This document shows, one piece after another, positions 17,594 through 25,870 of a DNA stretch of 64,000 bases. The position numbers and the translations under genes were made by a program. Below the pieces are notes generated by a model. That model searched no databases. It saw only the letters and a list, made by a program, of their open reading frames with translations, and was not told the origin of the DNA. Position 1 is the first letter of the stretch. Every line of letters starts with the position of its first letter. The stretch comes from Planctomycetota bacterium. Lineage in GTDB: Bacteria > Planctomycetota > UBA1135. The stretch covers positions 1 through 64,000 of the forward strand of contig SHNF01000016.1 in assembly GCA_004295085.1 (NCBI GenBank), written 5' to 3'.

Positions 17594-19003
17594 CTAGTCC
17601 ACCTCGCCCCCATGAACGGTGACGCGCGGCCGAACGTTGAGAACGACCAGGCGGCCCGGTACGGACTGCCCGTTGCCGTTGGTGACGGTCGAGCTCGTCA
17701 CGACAGCTTGTCCGATTTCCAAACACCGAACCAGATCCGCGTACTGCAGCGATCTGTCGCCCACCCGCACTTCGCGCGGGTATGCCGAAAGGAGGTTCTT
17801 GTACGTGATGTCGATGTCGTCCTGCGTGAGGAGGCGGTGCACGAAGCACGTGTCGACTTGGCTCCGAACTTTGGGGCTGATCGCGCCCGTCGTCGGCCGC
17901 TGGGTCGCGAGGACGAGAGACAGACCGTAGTTGCGCCCAAGGAGGCAGAAGTCCTCGAGGGCTTGCCGAGCCTCGCCGCCCTCGTCGCCGACCAGCTCCT
18001 GCGCTTCGTCGATGGCGAGCACCGTCTTGGGAATGCGCTGCCTGAGTTCGGCCAGTAGCTGCTCTCCGTTCGCGCCGTTCGCACGCTCCACGTCGAGGCG
18101 CTGTCGGATCTGCGACGCGAGCTCCCGTTCGCGCAGAATCCGGCGGATGAGGACGCGCGTGAGCACACGCCGGAGGTCGTGCCCGACGCGCAGGGGGAGC
18201 ATGAGGACGGAGACGGTGCCCTCAACCAAAAGGTCGGTGAGCGGTGTCCCCTGGCCCGAGAACAGGGGCATCCTCCCGAACCCCTCCAACGTGCGGATCA
18301 GTGCGCGCAGGGTCTGCGGCGCGTGATCGCTGGATGCGTCGTCGCGCATCTGGCTAAGACAGTCGATGAGGTCGCGGATGCCGTAGGCTTTCGTGGGCGC
18401 ATGAAGCCTGTTCCTCTTGTCGGTCCAGCCGAGGTCAGTAACCCGGTCGTACACGTCCGCCAGCGCAATGCCTTGCGGGTCGCGCACTAGGTTCGTGCGG
18501 AGCAGGTCGGCCCAGTCCTGCGCGTCAAGGTCGCTCACCTGCAGCGTGAAGCTGCGGATCCCCTTTGCATCGGTGGCCTGCTCGAAACCGGCGGGCAGCC
18601 AGATCTGCGCGGAGATAGGGACAGCGTCGCAGCCGAAGTCGCGCAGCGCCTCCCACTGGCGCCGAACCTTCGGCGGCCCGTCGGGGGAGACGGGAATGGC
18701 GGTGGGCCAGAAGTTGCCCATGGGATCGATGAGGAGAACCGCGCGGCGGGTCTCCAAGGACGAGATGGTCGTCTGCGCGGCCGTGGTGGCGAGCGCCTCG
18801 ATCATCGTACCGAGGGTGTGGCTCTTGCCGCTCCCGCGCTTGCCGATCACCAGCGTCACGAATTCCTTCGACGCGTTGAACCAAACCTTCTGGGCTCCTG
18901 GCTCGGCCGCGGCCCCGACGAACAGCCGATTGCCGGTCCCGTCAGTGCCCACGATGACGTCGCCAGCTTCCAGCCTCGGATCGATGCGGAATTGCCTCGG
19001 CAT
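17594..19003 (-). CDS. HerA/DUF87-like P-loop ATPase
   Basis: 469-aa RecA-fold motor ATPase of the HerA/FtsK type. Walker A is GKRGSGKSHT (54-63), preceded by a short beta-barrel-like N-terminus; Walker B is VLAIDEAQ with the acidic pair at 332-333; an ATQRP sensor motif follows at 366-370, and a conserved Arg-rich C-terminus completes the fold. HerA-like proteins form hexamers that pump or guard DNA and often pair with nucleases in defence systems. Here the likely partners are the PLD and DUF3883 proteins and the 472-aa protein in the same operon. There is a 12-nt gap to the upstream ATPase gene. Confidence 0.9.
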   Translation of the reverse strand: MPRQFRIDPRLEAGDVIVGTDGTGNRLFVGAAAEPGAQKVWFNASKEFVTLVIGKRGSGKSHTLGTMIEALATTAAQTTISSLETRRAVLLIDPMGNFWPTAIPVSPDGPPKVRRQWEALRDFGCDAVPISAQIWLPAGFEQATDAKGIRSFTLQVSDLDAQDWADLLRTNLVRDPQGIALADVYDRVTDLGWTDKRNRLHAPTKAYGIRDLIDCLSQMRDDASSDHAPQTLRALIRTLEGFGRMPLFSGQGTPLTDLLVEGTVSVLMLPLRVGHDLRRVLTRVLIRRILRERELASQIRQRLDVERANGANGEQLLAELRQRIPKTVLAIDEAQELVGDEGGEARQALEDFCLLGRNYGLSLVLATQRPTTGAISPKVRSQVDTCFVHRLLTQDDIDITYKNLLSAYPREVRVGDRSLQYADLVRCLEIGQAVVTSSTVTNGNGQSVPGRLVVLNVRPRVTVHGGEVD

Positions 19004-19015
19004 GATCTCCTCCCG

Positions 19016-20230
19016 CTATGCCGTGATGCCCTGGGTCTTCAGGAAGTTCTCGTCGATCAACCGCCAACCCGTCGAATAGGCCTCGTAGGTCACGCGGTTC
19101 ATCGTCTCGATAATCTCGCTCGGCTTCGCGGTCTTGTGATCGAGCTCGTCGGAGCAGAAGCGGCACAGAGTGTCCCAGGCGCGCTTGGTGAGCGGGTAGG
19201 TTTCGGGGGAGTAGTCCGAGACCGACGACGGCCAGCCCTCGCTTGCGGCGATGGCGTCACGCTTGGGGCCGTCGATCCACTCCCGCAGCAGTCCTTCGAG
19301 GAACTCCGCGGTTTGGTCGCGTTTGAACGCCCCGATCTCGAGGTAGTTGTTGATCGTGAACCGCCGGACAATCTCGGGCGCGACCATTATCGACGGCAGT
19401 TCGTCGAAGCGATGCTCGGCTCCGATCGCCATGACGACCCCCACGTTCCGCACGTCGAGAACTGCGCGCAGAGTCTCGACCCAGCGGCCTTCCACGCTGC
19501 GCTGGCGGATCTTGGACAGCGCCTCAACCTGATCGACGAGGTACACGAGCTGCTTGGACGTCTCCGCGGCGATCACTGCGCCGAAAACGTGCAGGATACC
19601 GGCGTATTCCACCGAGCTGTCGATGTACTCGCGCGACACGCCAGCGAGGCTGCACTCCTTCGAATCGAGCTCACCGCCAGTGAGGAACTTCCATGCGGCC
19701 ATTTGCATGCTCTCATCGCTGCGCGGCCCGCTCGCGCTGACCGCGAATCGTTGCATCGCGCCGATGATGTCGGGCGAAGACGTCAGCTGTTCGAGCGGCA
19801 GGATCCCCGGGGTCCCGGCGTCCAGCTTGCGGATGTAATTCGCGACCAGCGGCTGCATGCGCTCGCGGCCCAGGTTGTTCACGAGGTCGTAATGGAGCCG
19901 GTCGAATGTCGACTTCTCCTCGATGTCGCGACAGACGACGTGGACGGGGTAGAGCTCGAGGTTCCGCTCTCGAATCCAGAACTCGGTGAACCTCAGTCTG
20001 TGGGTCTTGCCAATTCCGTACTGTCCCCACCAGACGAGCCGCACAGGTTCCTTCAGAGCAAGCGCCCGTCGGAGCCGTGCGTCGATGTCGTCCTTCCACT
20101 CGCCCTTGCCGAAGAGGAACTGATGATCCCGATCCGGGTCAACGTGGAAGTTCTCGCGCCCCTCGCTCAAGCAGAACCACTCTGGGTAGCTCATGCTGGG
20201 GGTCGTGGTCTTCTTCTTCGTGGTGCTCAT
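19016..20230 (-). CDS. AAA/ORC-like P-loop ATPase
   Basis: 404 aa. Walker A is GQYGIGKTH (69-77) after a VRLVWW strand; Walker B is LVYLVDQVEAL near residue 235; an arginine-rich sensor region follows. The arrangement resembles AAA ATPases related to ORC/Cdc6 and to BrxC-like or STAND loaders, but it is too short for BrxC. A Lys/Thr-rich N-terminal tail precedes the fold. Its start codon overlaps the stop of a 58-aa gene by 4 nt. It probably loads or regulates the HerA-like motor encoded 12 nt downstream. Confidence 0.85.
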   Translation of the reverse strand: MSTTKKKTTTPSMSYPEWFCLSEGRENFHVDPDRDHQFLFGKGEWKDDIDARLRRALALKEPVRLVWWGQYGIGKTHRLRFTEFWIRERNLELYPVHVVCRDIEEKSTFDRLHYDLVNNLGRERMQPLVANYIRKLDAGTPGILPLEQLTSSPDIIGAMQRFAVSASGPRSDESMQMAAWKFLTGGELDSKECSLAGVSREYIDSSVEYAGILHVFGAVIAAETSKQLVYLVDQVEALSKIRQRSVEGRWVETLRAVLDVRNVGVVMAIGAEHRFDELPSIMVAPEIVRRFTINNYLEIGAFKRDQTAEFLEGLLREWIDGPKRDAIAASEGWPSSVSDYSPETYPLTKRAWDTLCRFCSDELDHKTAKPSEIIETMNRVTYEAYSTGWRLIDENFLKTQGITA

Positions 20231-20403
20231 GCCGTCTCCTTGATCGCCTGACGGGAAGGTAAAGCAATTGCCGTGCCACCGGCCTCCAGTCGAAGTAACT
20301 CCTTGTGATCCGGGCTATTGCAAGATCCGGTTGTCAGGGCGGGAGATGTCGCTCCCGTGTCGGCGGGACGATGCTCCCTCTCCTGCGGGACGCGGCCCTT
20401 CAT
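20227..20403 (-). CDS. 58-aa microprotein coupled on both sides
   Basis: A short reading frame starting MKGRVPQERE and ending in QAIKETA. Its ATG overlaps the PLD gene stop (ATGA), and its stop overlaps the following ATPase start (ATGA), so it exactly fills the 170-nt gap. Such double coupling rarely arises by chance and supports translation. The sequence is polar with one Cys and no recognisable fold. It could be an accessory subunit, or only a translational bridge. Confidence 0.55.
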   Translation of the reverse strand: MKGRVPQEREHRPADTGATSPALTTGSCNSPDHKELLRLEAGGTAIALPSRQAIKETA

Positions 20404-20924
20404 CGGCGAACCTCCCGTAGCGGCTCCGGGCAACGATCACTGTGGCGCGCAATCTCGACCGCGAACTCCCGCAGTTGTCGAACAAGCGCCCGCAGTTCGT
20501 CCGCCTCCCCCGGTCTGATCAGGACGCCGACCTCCTCGTTGGCTTGGAGCGCCGCGCCCGTGAGGTTGTGGGAACCCGCCAGCGCGATCTCAGCGCCTGG
20601 TCGCGACGCCACGAAGACCTTCGCGTGCAGCCGGCCATTGATTCGGACGTGGCACCGTCGTGGTCGCCCCGCCAGAGAACGGAGCAGCGCCTCCGCGGCG
20701 CCCGTCGTGCGCACGACGATGGTCGCCTCCGTCGTGTCGAGCACTCGGTCCCACGTCTCCCGGAACACGGCTTCGGCGAACGCCGCGTCGTCGACGTACG
20801 GCGCCAGGATATGTAGTCGATCCATGCGGAGTCGGAGCGCGCTCTCAAGGAAAAGCAGGATCAGCTCGGAACCGCCGACGCGGATTCTGTCACCGCCGAC
20901 AACGGAGAGTTCGTGCGCCCTCAC
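20400..20924 (-). CDS. Single-HKD phospholipase D family nuclease
   Basis: 174 aa, about the size of Nuc/BfiI-type PLD proteins that dimerise to form one active site. The motif is His100-x-Lys102 in LHAKVFVA, followed by AGSHNLTG (116-123) and Glu130 in ANEEVG. The Asp usually found four residues after the Lys is replaced by Ser. Likely activity is phosphodiester cleavage of nucleic acid. ATGA overlaps join it to the AAA+ gene upstream and to the 58-aa gene downstream, making it the second gene of the operon. Confidence 0.88.
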   Translation of the reverse strand: MRAHELSVVGGDRIRVGGSELILLFLESALRLRMDRLHILAPYVDDAAFAEAVFRETWDRVLDTTEATIVVRTTGAAEALLRSLAGRPRRCHVRINGRLHAKVFVASRPGAEIALAGSHNLTGAALQANEEVGVLIRPGEADELRALVRQLREFAVEIARHSDRCPEPLREVRR

Positions 20925-22063
20925 TTCGATCGAGCCTTCTCACCCCATGCGCTGATCTGTTTGGCAGCGCGGTCTCCGTCACCGAACAGCGTTGAGAGGG
21001 CGCGGCGCTCCAGGCCGAGTTCGTTCTTCAACTCGTACAGCCCGAGCTGCACTTCGCTCTCGACGCCGCGGGCGAACTCGCCCACCGAACCCGCGAGTTG
21101 CTCGCCCTTCTCGAGGGCCGAGAGCACGCGCGAGCGCAAGACGGTGCGCACGGAGGCATCGCCGGCTTCGGCGCCCAGGCTCTCTTCCGGGTACTCTTTC
21201 TGGATCTCCCTAAGGGGCCGCTTGCCTTCCTCGTAAACCCAGCGCCAGAGCAGCCGCTCCAGTTCTCGAACGTTGCCCGGCCACGGCTGTCGCTTGGCCC
21301 AGTCGAGGTCCGCCGGCTGCAGCCGCATCTCGGTGACCGACACGGCGTTCGCCCGCAGTATGTCCGCCACGACGGACTCGGCGAGGACCGGGATCCCGTC
21401 CCTTTGCTCTCGAAGCGGTGGTATCCGGATCACGAGCTGCTGAACGCGCCAGTACAAATCCGCCCGAAACCGCCCGCGCCTGACCTCCGCGGCGAGATCG
21501 CGGTTGGTTGCCAGGAAAATGCGCGCCTCGGTCGAACGCGACTCGCTCGGGGGCGCCCCGATTCGCTTGAAGGTGCCGTCGTTCAGGACTTGCAGCAGCT
21601 TCGCTTGGAGAACGGGCTCGGCCTCGCCGATCTCGTCGAGCAGGAGGTCCTCGATGTAGTCGGCGCCGAAGTAGCCCTCGCGGTCGGCCACGGCGTCGGT
21701 GAACGCCCCCTTCACGTGTCCGAACAACTCGGTCTCGATTAACTGCGTGGGCAGGTTCGGAAGCGGCACCACGACGAAGTGCTCCGCCGTCACCTGGAGG
21801 AGCGTGCGGGCCCTCCCGCCCGTCTGCGGCGGTTGCCAGATCCCTGGGTCGCGCAGCCAGTAGAGATGGCCGGCGACGACGCGCGCTATGCGGTTCTTGC
21901 CGACCCCGGTTTCACCCACCAGCAGAATCGACCTCCCCATGCGCGGGGGGTTCTTGTACCTGCGGTTGACGAGCGCGATGGTCGAGCGAAGGCGTTTCAT
22001 CGCCGGGGTCGAGCCGGGAAGGAAGTGCTCCAAGAACGGATCGGGCTCGGCGACCGAGGTCAT
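20921..22063 (-). CDS. Sigma54-activator-type AAA+ ATPase lacking regulatory and DNA-binding domains
   Basis: 380 aa, first gene of the operon. Walker A is GETGVGKN (50-57); the ELFGHVKGAFTDA loop lies at 113-124, where the canonical GAFTGA is GAFTDA; Walker B is LLLDEIGEA (140-148); sensor I (ATNRDL) and RADLYWRV (Arg finger) follow, as in NtrC-family central domains. There is no receiver or GAF domain at the N-terminus and no Fis-type HTH at the end; instead the last ~80 residues are helical. The altered loop suggests it does not remodel RNA polymerase-sigma54 but uses the same AAA+ engine for another target, such as operon partners. It could also be an RtcR-like regulator. The start codon follows a divergent spacer shared with the Vsr gene. 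Confidence 0.88.
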   Translation of the reverse strand: MTSVAEPDPFLEHFLPGSTPAMKRLRSTIALVNRRYKNPPRMGRSILLVGETGVGKNRIARVVAGHLYWLRDPGIWQPPQTGGRARTLLQVTAEHFVVVPLPNLPTQLIETELFGHVKGAFTDAVADREGYFGADYIEDLLLDEIGEAEPVLQAKLLQVLNDGTFKRIGAPPSESRSTEARIFLATNRDLAAEVRRGRFRADLYWRVQQLVIRIPPLREQRDGIPVLAESVVADILRANAVSVTEMRLQPADLDWAKRQPWPGNVRELERLLWRWVYEEGKRPLREIQKEYPEESLGAEAGDASVRTVLRSRVLSALEKGEQLAGSVGEFARGVESEVQLGLYELKNELGLERRALSTLFGDGDRAAKQISAWGEKARSK

Positions 22064-22204
22064 GACCCGGTTCCGATAGCACAGCCTGTGCCGAGACTAG
22101 CCATTTTCGCTAAAGTACTGTACACTCACCTCTTATATCACGGAGGGCGAGCCGACGCAACCAAGGGTCCGTTACCGACGGGATGACCATCCGCCAAAGA
22201 AGGG
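22064..22204. promoter_or_regulatory. Divergent promoter region between the ten-gene operon and vsr
   Basis: 141-nt spacer, with an AT-richer core at about 22097-22142. It contains an odd-length palindrome GTACTGTAC near 22115 and a TTATAT element near 22134 that could serve as a -10 for the vsr side. Exact promoter elements cannot be fixed by eye. It is the only untranscribed gap able to drive the 11.3-22.1 kb operon. Confidence 0.4.
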
Positions 22205-22705
22205 ATGCAAGAGAAGATGGCCGACATGTTCGACAAGAAGACTCGGAGCCTCATCATGCAGGCGGTAAGGACCGCGCAGACCGAGCCGGAGGAACGGCTG
22301 GCCGTCGCGCTCAACGCGATCGGCCTTGCCTTCCGTCGCAACGACGCCAAGACATACGGCAAGCCGGACTTCTCCTTCGCAGCTGCTCGGCTCGCCGTCT
22401 TCGTGGACGGCGACTTCTGGCATGGCCGGGCGTGGTTCGAAAACGGGGCGGCCCCGGCCACCAATGCGGAGTTTTGGATTAGCAAGTTCGAACGCAACCG
22501 ACGACGCGATCGCCTTGTCGACCGCGAGCTGCGTGGCACAGGCTGGTCGGTGTTGCGCCTCTGGGCATCCGACGTCCGGAGAGCGCCAGCGGCCAGCGCC
22601 GCGAGAGTGCGCGCACGCCTTAGGCGCCTCGCGCGACTGGGACGCCCGTACCCCGGGATGACGGTCAGTCAGTCGCGCCGCCGCGGCAGACCCTCAGGCG
22701 CCTGA
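22205..22705 (+). CDS. vsr: Vsr-type very-short-patch-repair mismatch endonuclease
   Basis: 166 aa from the first ATG; a start at 22220, preceded by AAGAGAAG, is equally possible. Signature elements of Vsr: DMFDKKTRSLIMQAVR opening, KPDFSF with catalytic-type Asp55, and FVDGDFWHGR (66-75), followed by FWISKFERNRRRD and the GWSVLRLW strand. It should nick 5' of the T in T:G mismatches that arise from deaminated 5-methylcytosine made by the adjacent methyltransferase. The 3' end overlaps the convergent methyltransferase gene by 12 nt. Confidence 0.93.
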   Translation: MQEKMADMFDKKTRSLIMQAVRTAQTEPEERLAVALNAIGLAFRRNDAKTYGKPDFSFAAARLAVFVDGDFWHGRAWFENGAAPATNAEFWISKFERNRRRDRLVDRELRGTGWSVLRLWASDVRRAPAASAARVRARLRRLARLGRPYPGMTVSQSRRRGRPSGA

Positions 22706-23839
22706 CGAGAGTCGCTTGAGGATTGCCTTGCCGACAACCTGGGCGAACCTGCACGGTAGGGCGTTGCCGATCTGCGCCGCGACGCTCTCCAACCCTGAGC
22801 CCTTGAACCTGTAGGACCGCGGAAAGGTCTGAAGCATCGCCGCCTCGATTGCGGTCACGGGCCGCGGCTCGGCAGGATGGCCGAAACGGCCCTTGGAGAC
22901 ATTGGTGCATCCGCTTGTGATGGTCGGCGACGGGGTGTTCCAGTCCATCACTCCGTAGACGTCGTAGTAGCCGTCGGGCCGTCGTTCGTGACACGCCAGA
23001 CGGAGTGAAGGTGGCAGCGAGCTCCGGCGTCGTCCGTTGCCAAGCACGTGCTCGAGTCGGCGCCTTACGACCTCGGCAACGTCGCGGGCGTAGTGCCACT
23101 TGTAGAGTGGGGACGCCTTGCCGGAGAGGACCTCGGATCGAAGCGGCGGCTTCGGAAGACCACCGATCGCGTCGCGCACTGTCTTCCACGGGCGCTGTCC
23201 AGACTTGCCGGGCTGAGCTGGATCGCGATGCGTAGGGTTGGGGATCGGAATGGCTTCGGACCGCGCCGCGAGCAATACGAGGCGCTTGCGAAACTGCGGC
23301 ACTCCGTAGTCTGCCAGCTCGACGATCTTGTACGATAAGCAATAATCAGCCTCTTCGAGTCCGTGTCGAAGCTCGTTGAAGTAGCGCTTCCCTTTTGGCG
23401 TCGTCAGCAGGCCCGGCACATTCTCGAGCATGCAGACCGTCGGCTGGATGACTCGAACGAATCTGAGGAACTGGCGCACAAGCCCATTGCGGCGATCGCG
23501 CCGGCCGCTGCCTTCCGTCAGTCGCGTGAAGCCCTGACACGGCGGACAACCGGCGACTAGGTCAAGCATCTCGCCCTTGCGCAAGCCCAGCTCCCGAAGG
23601 ACTCGCCTCGGCGATATGCGGCGGATGTCCCTCTCGTAGAGCCTCACGTTGGCGTGGTTTGCCCTGTACGTCTCCGCCGCATTCGGATCCTTCTCGATGG
23701 CGGCGAGCACATCGAATCCGGCTGCCCGCAACCCGCTGGTGAGTCCTCCACAGCCGGCGAACAGATCGATCGCGGTGAAGCGTTGCGCATCGCGTCGCTT
23801 GCGAGTGGTCCGCTTCGCCTGCACGCCCGCTGATCTCAT
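22694..23839 (-). CDS. DNA (cytosine-5-)-methyltransferase
   Basis: 381-aa C5-cytosine methyltransferase. Motif I is DLFAGCGGLTSG (25-36), motif IV GCPPCQGFT with nucleophile Cys101, motif VI ENVPG, motif VIII QFRKRLVLLA, and the C-terminal motifs IX/X include AQIGNALP. The target-recognition region lies about 230-320; the site cannot be read from sequence. It is preceded by, and overlaps by 4 nt, a small HTH gene, and converges on vsr, the usual repair partner. No dedicated restriction endonuclease sits next to it, so it may be an orphan or may protect the host from a nuclease in the neighbouring operon. Confidence 0.95.
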   Translation of the reverse strand: MRSAGVQAKRTTRKRRDAQRFTAIDLFAGCGGLTSGLRAAGFDVLAAIEKDPNAAETYRANHANVRLYERDIRRISPRRVLRELGLRKGEMLDLVAGCPPCQGFTRLTEGSGRRDRRNGLVRQFLRFVRVIQPTVCMLENVPGLLTTPKGKRYFNELRHGLEEADYCLSYKIVELADYGVPQFRKRLVLLAARSEAIPIPNPTHRDPAQPGKSGQRPWKTVRDAIGGLPKPPLRSEVLSGKASPLYKWHYARDVAEVVRRRLEHVLGNGRRRSSLPPSLRLACHERRPDGYYDVYGVMDWNTPSPTITSGCTNVSKGRFGHPAEPRPVTAIEAAMLQTFPRSYRFKGSGLESVAAQIGNALPCRFAQVVGKAILKRLSSGA

Positions 23840-24063
23840 GCGCTGGTGTCCAACTCGTCCATCCGGCCCTCGAGCCCCGCCTCAATGAGAAGCACGATCA
23901 ACTTTTCCCGCACAAAAGAGGCAGGCGGGCGCTTGGCATTCTGCCATCGGCTGATCGTTGCGCAACTCACGCCTACACAGCTCGCAACCCATTCCTGCGA
24001 AGCGTTTTTTCGCCGGGGGGGAAGGCCCCGGAACAACTCCGCGCGAGTGCGATGCTTGGCCAA
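23836..24063 (-). CDS. Small helix-turn-helix regulator
   Basis: 75-aa protein with a Cro/XRE-like or homeodomain-like HTH (ASQEWVASCVGVSCATISRWQNAKRPP, about 22-47, matches the five-helix pattern in its second and third helices). The start codon is TTG, with GAAGGAA 6-8 nt upstream. Its stop overlaps the methyltransferase ATG by 4 nt. It resembles controller proteins of restriction-modification loci in size and position, and probably regulates this small operon. A GATAAT box near 24115-24120 on the minus strand is a weak -10 candidate. Confidence 0.75.
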   Translation of the reverse strand: MAKHRTRAELFRGLPPRRKNASQEWVASCVGVSCATISRWQNAKRPPASFVREKLIVLLIEAGLEGRMDELDTSA

Positions 24064-24208
24064 TGTCGGTTCCTTCGGGAGGATCCTACCGTGGAGGCCC
24101 TAGCGAACGCCATGATTATCGTATGCGCCCGACTTCCGATGCCATGGAAAGCTCCGTCGGCTTGACGCGAATGAGTGTCTGAGATCGGTTGTGCCTGTGA
24201 CCTGCGGC

Positions 24209-25249
24209 TCAAAGGCGGTCGATGACGGTCACGCCAGCGTGGCTGCTCTCCGCCATCCCAGCCAGCAGCACGGCGCCCTCCGCCAGCGTGCAGGTGCGTG
24301 TGATCAGGCGGCGGGGGTCGAGGCGGCCGGTGGTGATGTGGTCGAGCAGGGCGGGGAAGAGACGCGCCTGCATGCCGTGGCTGCCGAGCAGCTCGAGCTC
24401 ACGCGCCACCACGAGGTCCATCGGGAGGGGCGCGGCGGCCTGGTCGCCCGTCAGCAGGCCCACCTGCACGTGGCGGCCGCGCTTGCGGAGCGAGGTGATG
24501 GAGTTCCAGAGGATCGCGGGGTGGCCGAGGGCGTCGAGGGAGAGGTGGGCGCCGCCGCCCGTGGCGTCGAGAATGGCTTGGGCCGGGTCGCCGGCGCGGG
24601 CGTCGATGCAGACCTCGGCTCCGAGTTCTGCGGCTAGCGTGAGGGCCGCCGGGTTCAGGTCCACGGCCAGGACGCGGGCGCCGAGCGAGCGGGCGATCAT
24701 CACTGCGGAAAGGCCGACGCCCCCGCAGCCGTGCACGGCCACCCACTCGCCCTCCCGCGCGCGCCCTTGGGCCACCACCGCGCGCCAGGCGGTGGTGAAG
24801 CGGCAGCCGAGGGATGCGGCGGTGACGAAGTCGAGCTCCGCGGGCAGCCGCACCAGGTTGTCCTCGGCGTAGCGGATGCGGACCAGCTCGGCGAAGGAGC
24901 CCCAGTGCGTGAAGCCCGGCTGCGACTGCGCGTCGCAGACCTGCGGGTCGCCGGCGCGGCAGGGTGGGCATCGGCCGCAGCCGGCCACGAAGGGCACGGT
25001 CACGCGGTCGCCGCTCTTCCAGCGGGTGATGCCGCGGCCCACGGCGGAGACCTCCCCTGCCAGCTCGTGGCCGGGCACGTGCGGCAGCGAGCGGATGTCC
25101 GCATCGTGGCCCTGCCAGCCGTGCCAGTCGCTGCGGCAGATGCCGGTCGCGCGCACGCGGACGATCACCTCGCCGTCGCCGGGCTGCGGGTCCGGCAGCT
25201 CGCGCACGGTGATCGGCCCGCCGAAGGCGTCGTAGGCCGCGGCCTTCAT
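24209..25249 (-). CDS. Zinc-dependent alcohol dehydrogenase (MDR superfamily)
   Basis: 346-aa medium-chain dehydrogenase oxidising an alcohol with NAD(P). Catalytic zinc ligands are Cys38 and His61-Glu62 in VPGHELAG; structural zinc cysteines are Cys91, 94, 97 and 105; the nucleotide fold has the GCGGVGLSAV loop. The start ATG sits near the island border. The first ~408 nt recur at 36366-36773 in a truncated copy (118 of 120 nt identical in the block I aligned). Substrate unknown. Confidence 0.93.
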   Translation of the reverse strand: MKAAAYDAFGGPITVRELPDPQPGDGEVIVRVRATGICRSDWHGWQGHDADIRSLPHVPGHELAGEVSAVGRGITRWKSGDRVTVPFVAGCGRCPPCRAGDPQVCDAQSQPGFTHWGSFAELVRIRYAEDNLVRLPAELDFVTAASLGCRFTTAWRAVVAQGRAREGEWVAVHGCGGVGLSAVMIARSLGARVLAVDLNPAALTLAAELGAEVCIDARAGDPAQAILDATGGGAHLSLDALGHPAILWNSITSLRKRGRHVQVGLLTGDQAAAPLPMDLVVARELELLGSHGMQARLFPALLDHITTGRLDPRRLITRTCTLAEGAVLLAGMAESSHAGVTVIDRL

Positions 25250-25312
25250 CGCGCCAGGATGCTAGCGCACCTCACCGTTGCTGCTCCACCCCATTGGCGG
25301 TAGGCTCACGCA

Positions 25313-25866
<554 letters not shown>

Positions 25867-25870
<4 letters not shown>

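Noticed and set aside
11348..22063. BREX, DISARM or Dnd identity for the operon
   Set aside because: No PglZ/PglX, no DrmA/B helicase or DUF1998 protein and no DndB-E sulfur genes; the P-loop ATPase is too short for BrxC, and the PLD protein alone is not enough for DISARM.
22110..22125. GTACTGTAC as a LexA box
   Set aside because: It matches neither the CTGT-N8-ACAG nor the GAAC-N4-GTTC consensus, and no LexA gene or other SOS gene is here.
9399..24063. Prophage or integrative element with att sites
   Set aside because: No integrase, tRNA, conjugation or phage structural gene is visible, and no clean direct repeats bound the whole region beyond the local kinase duplication.
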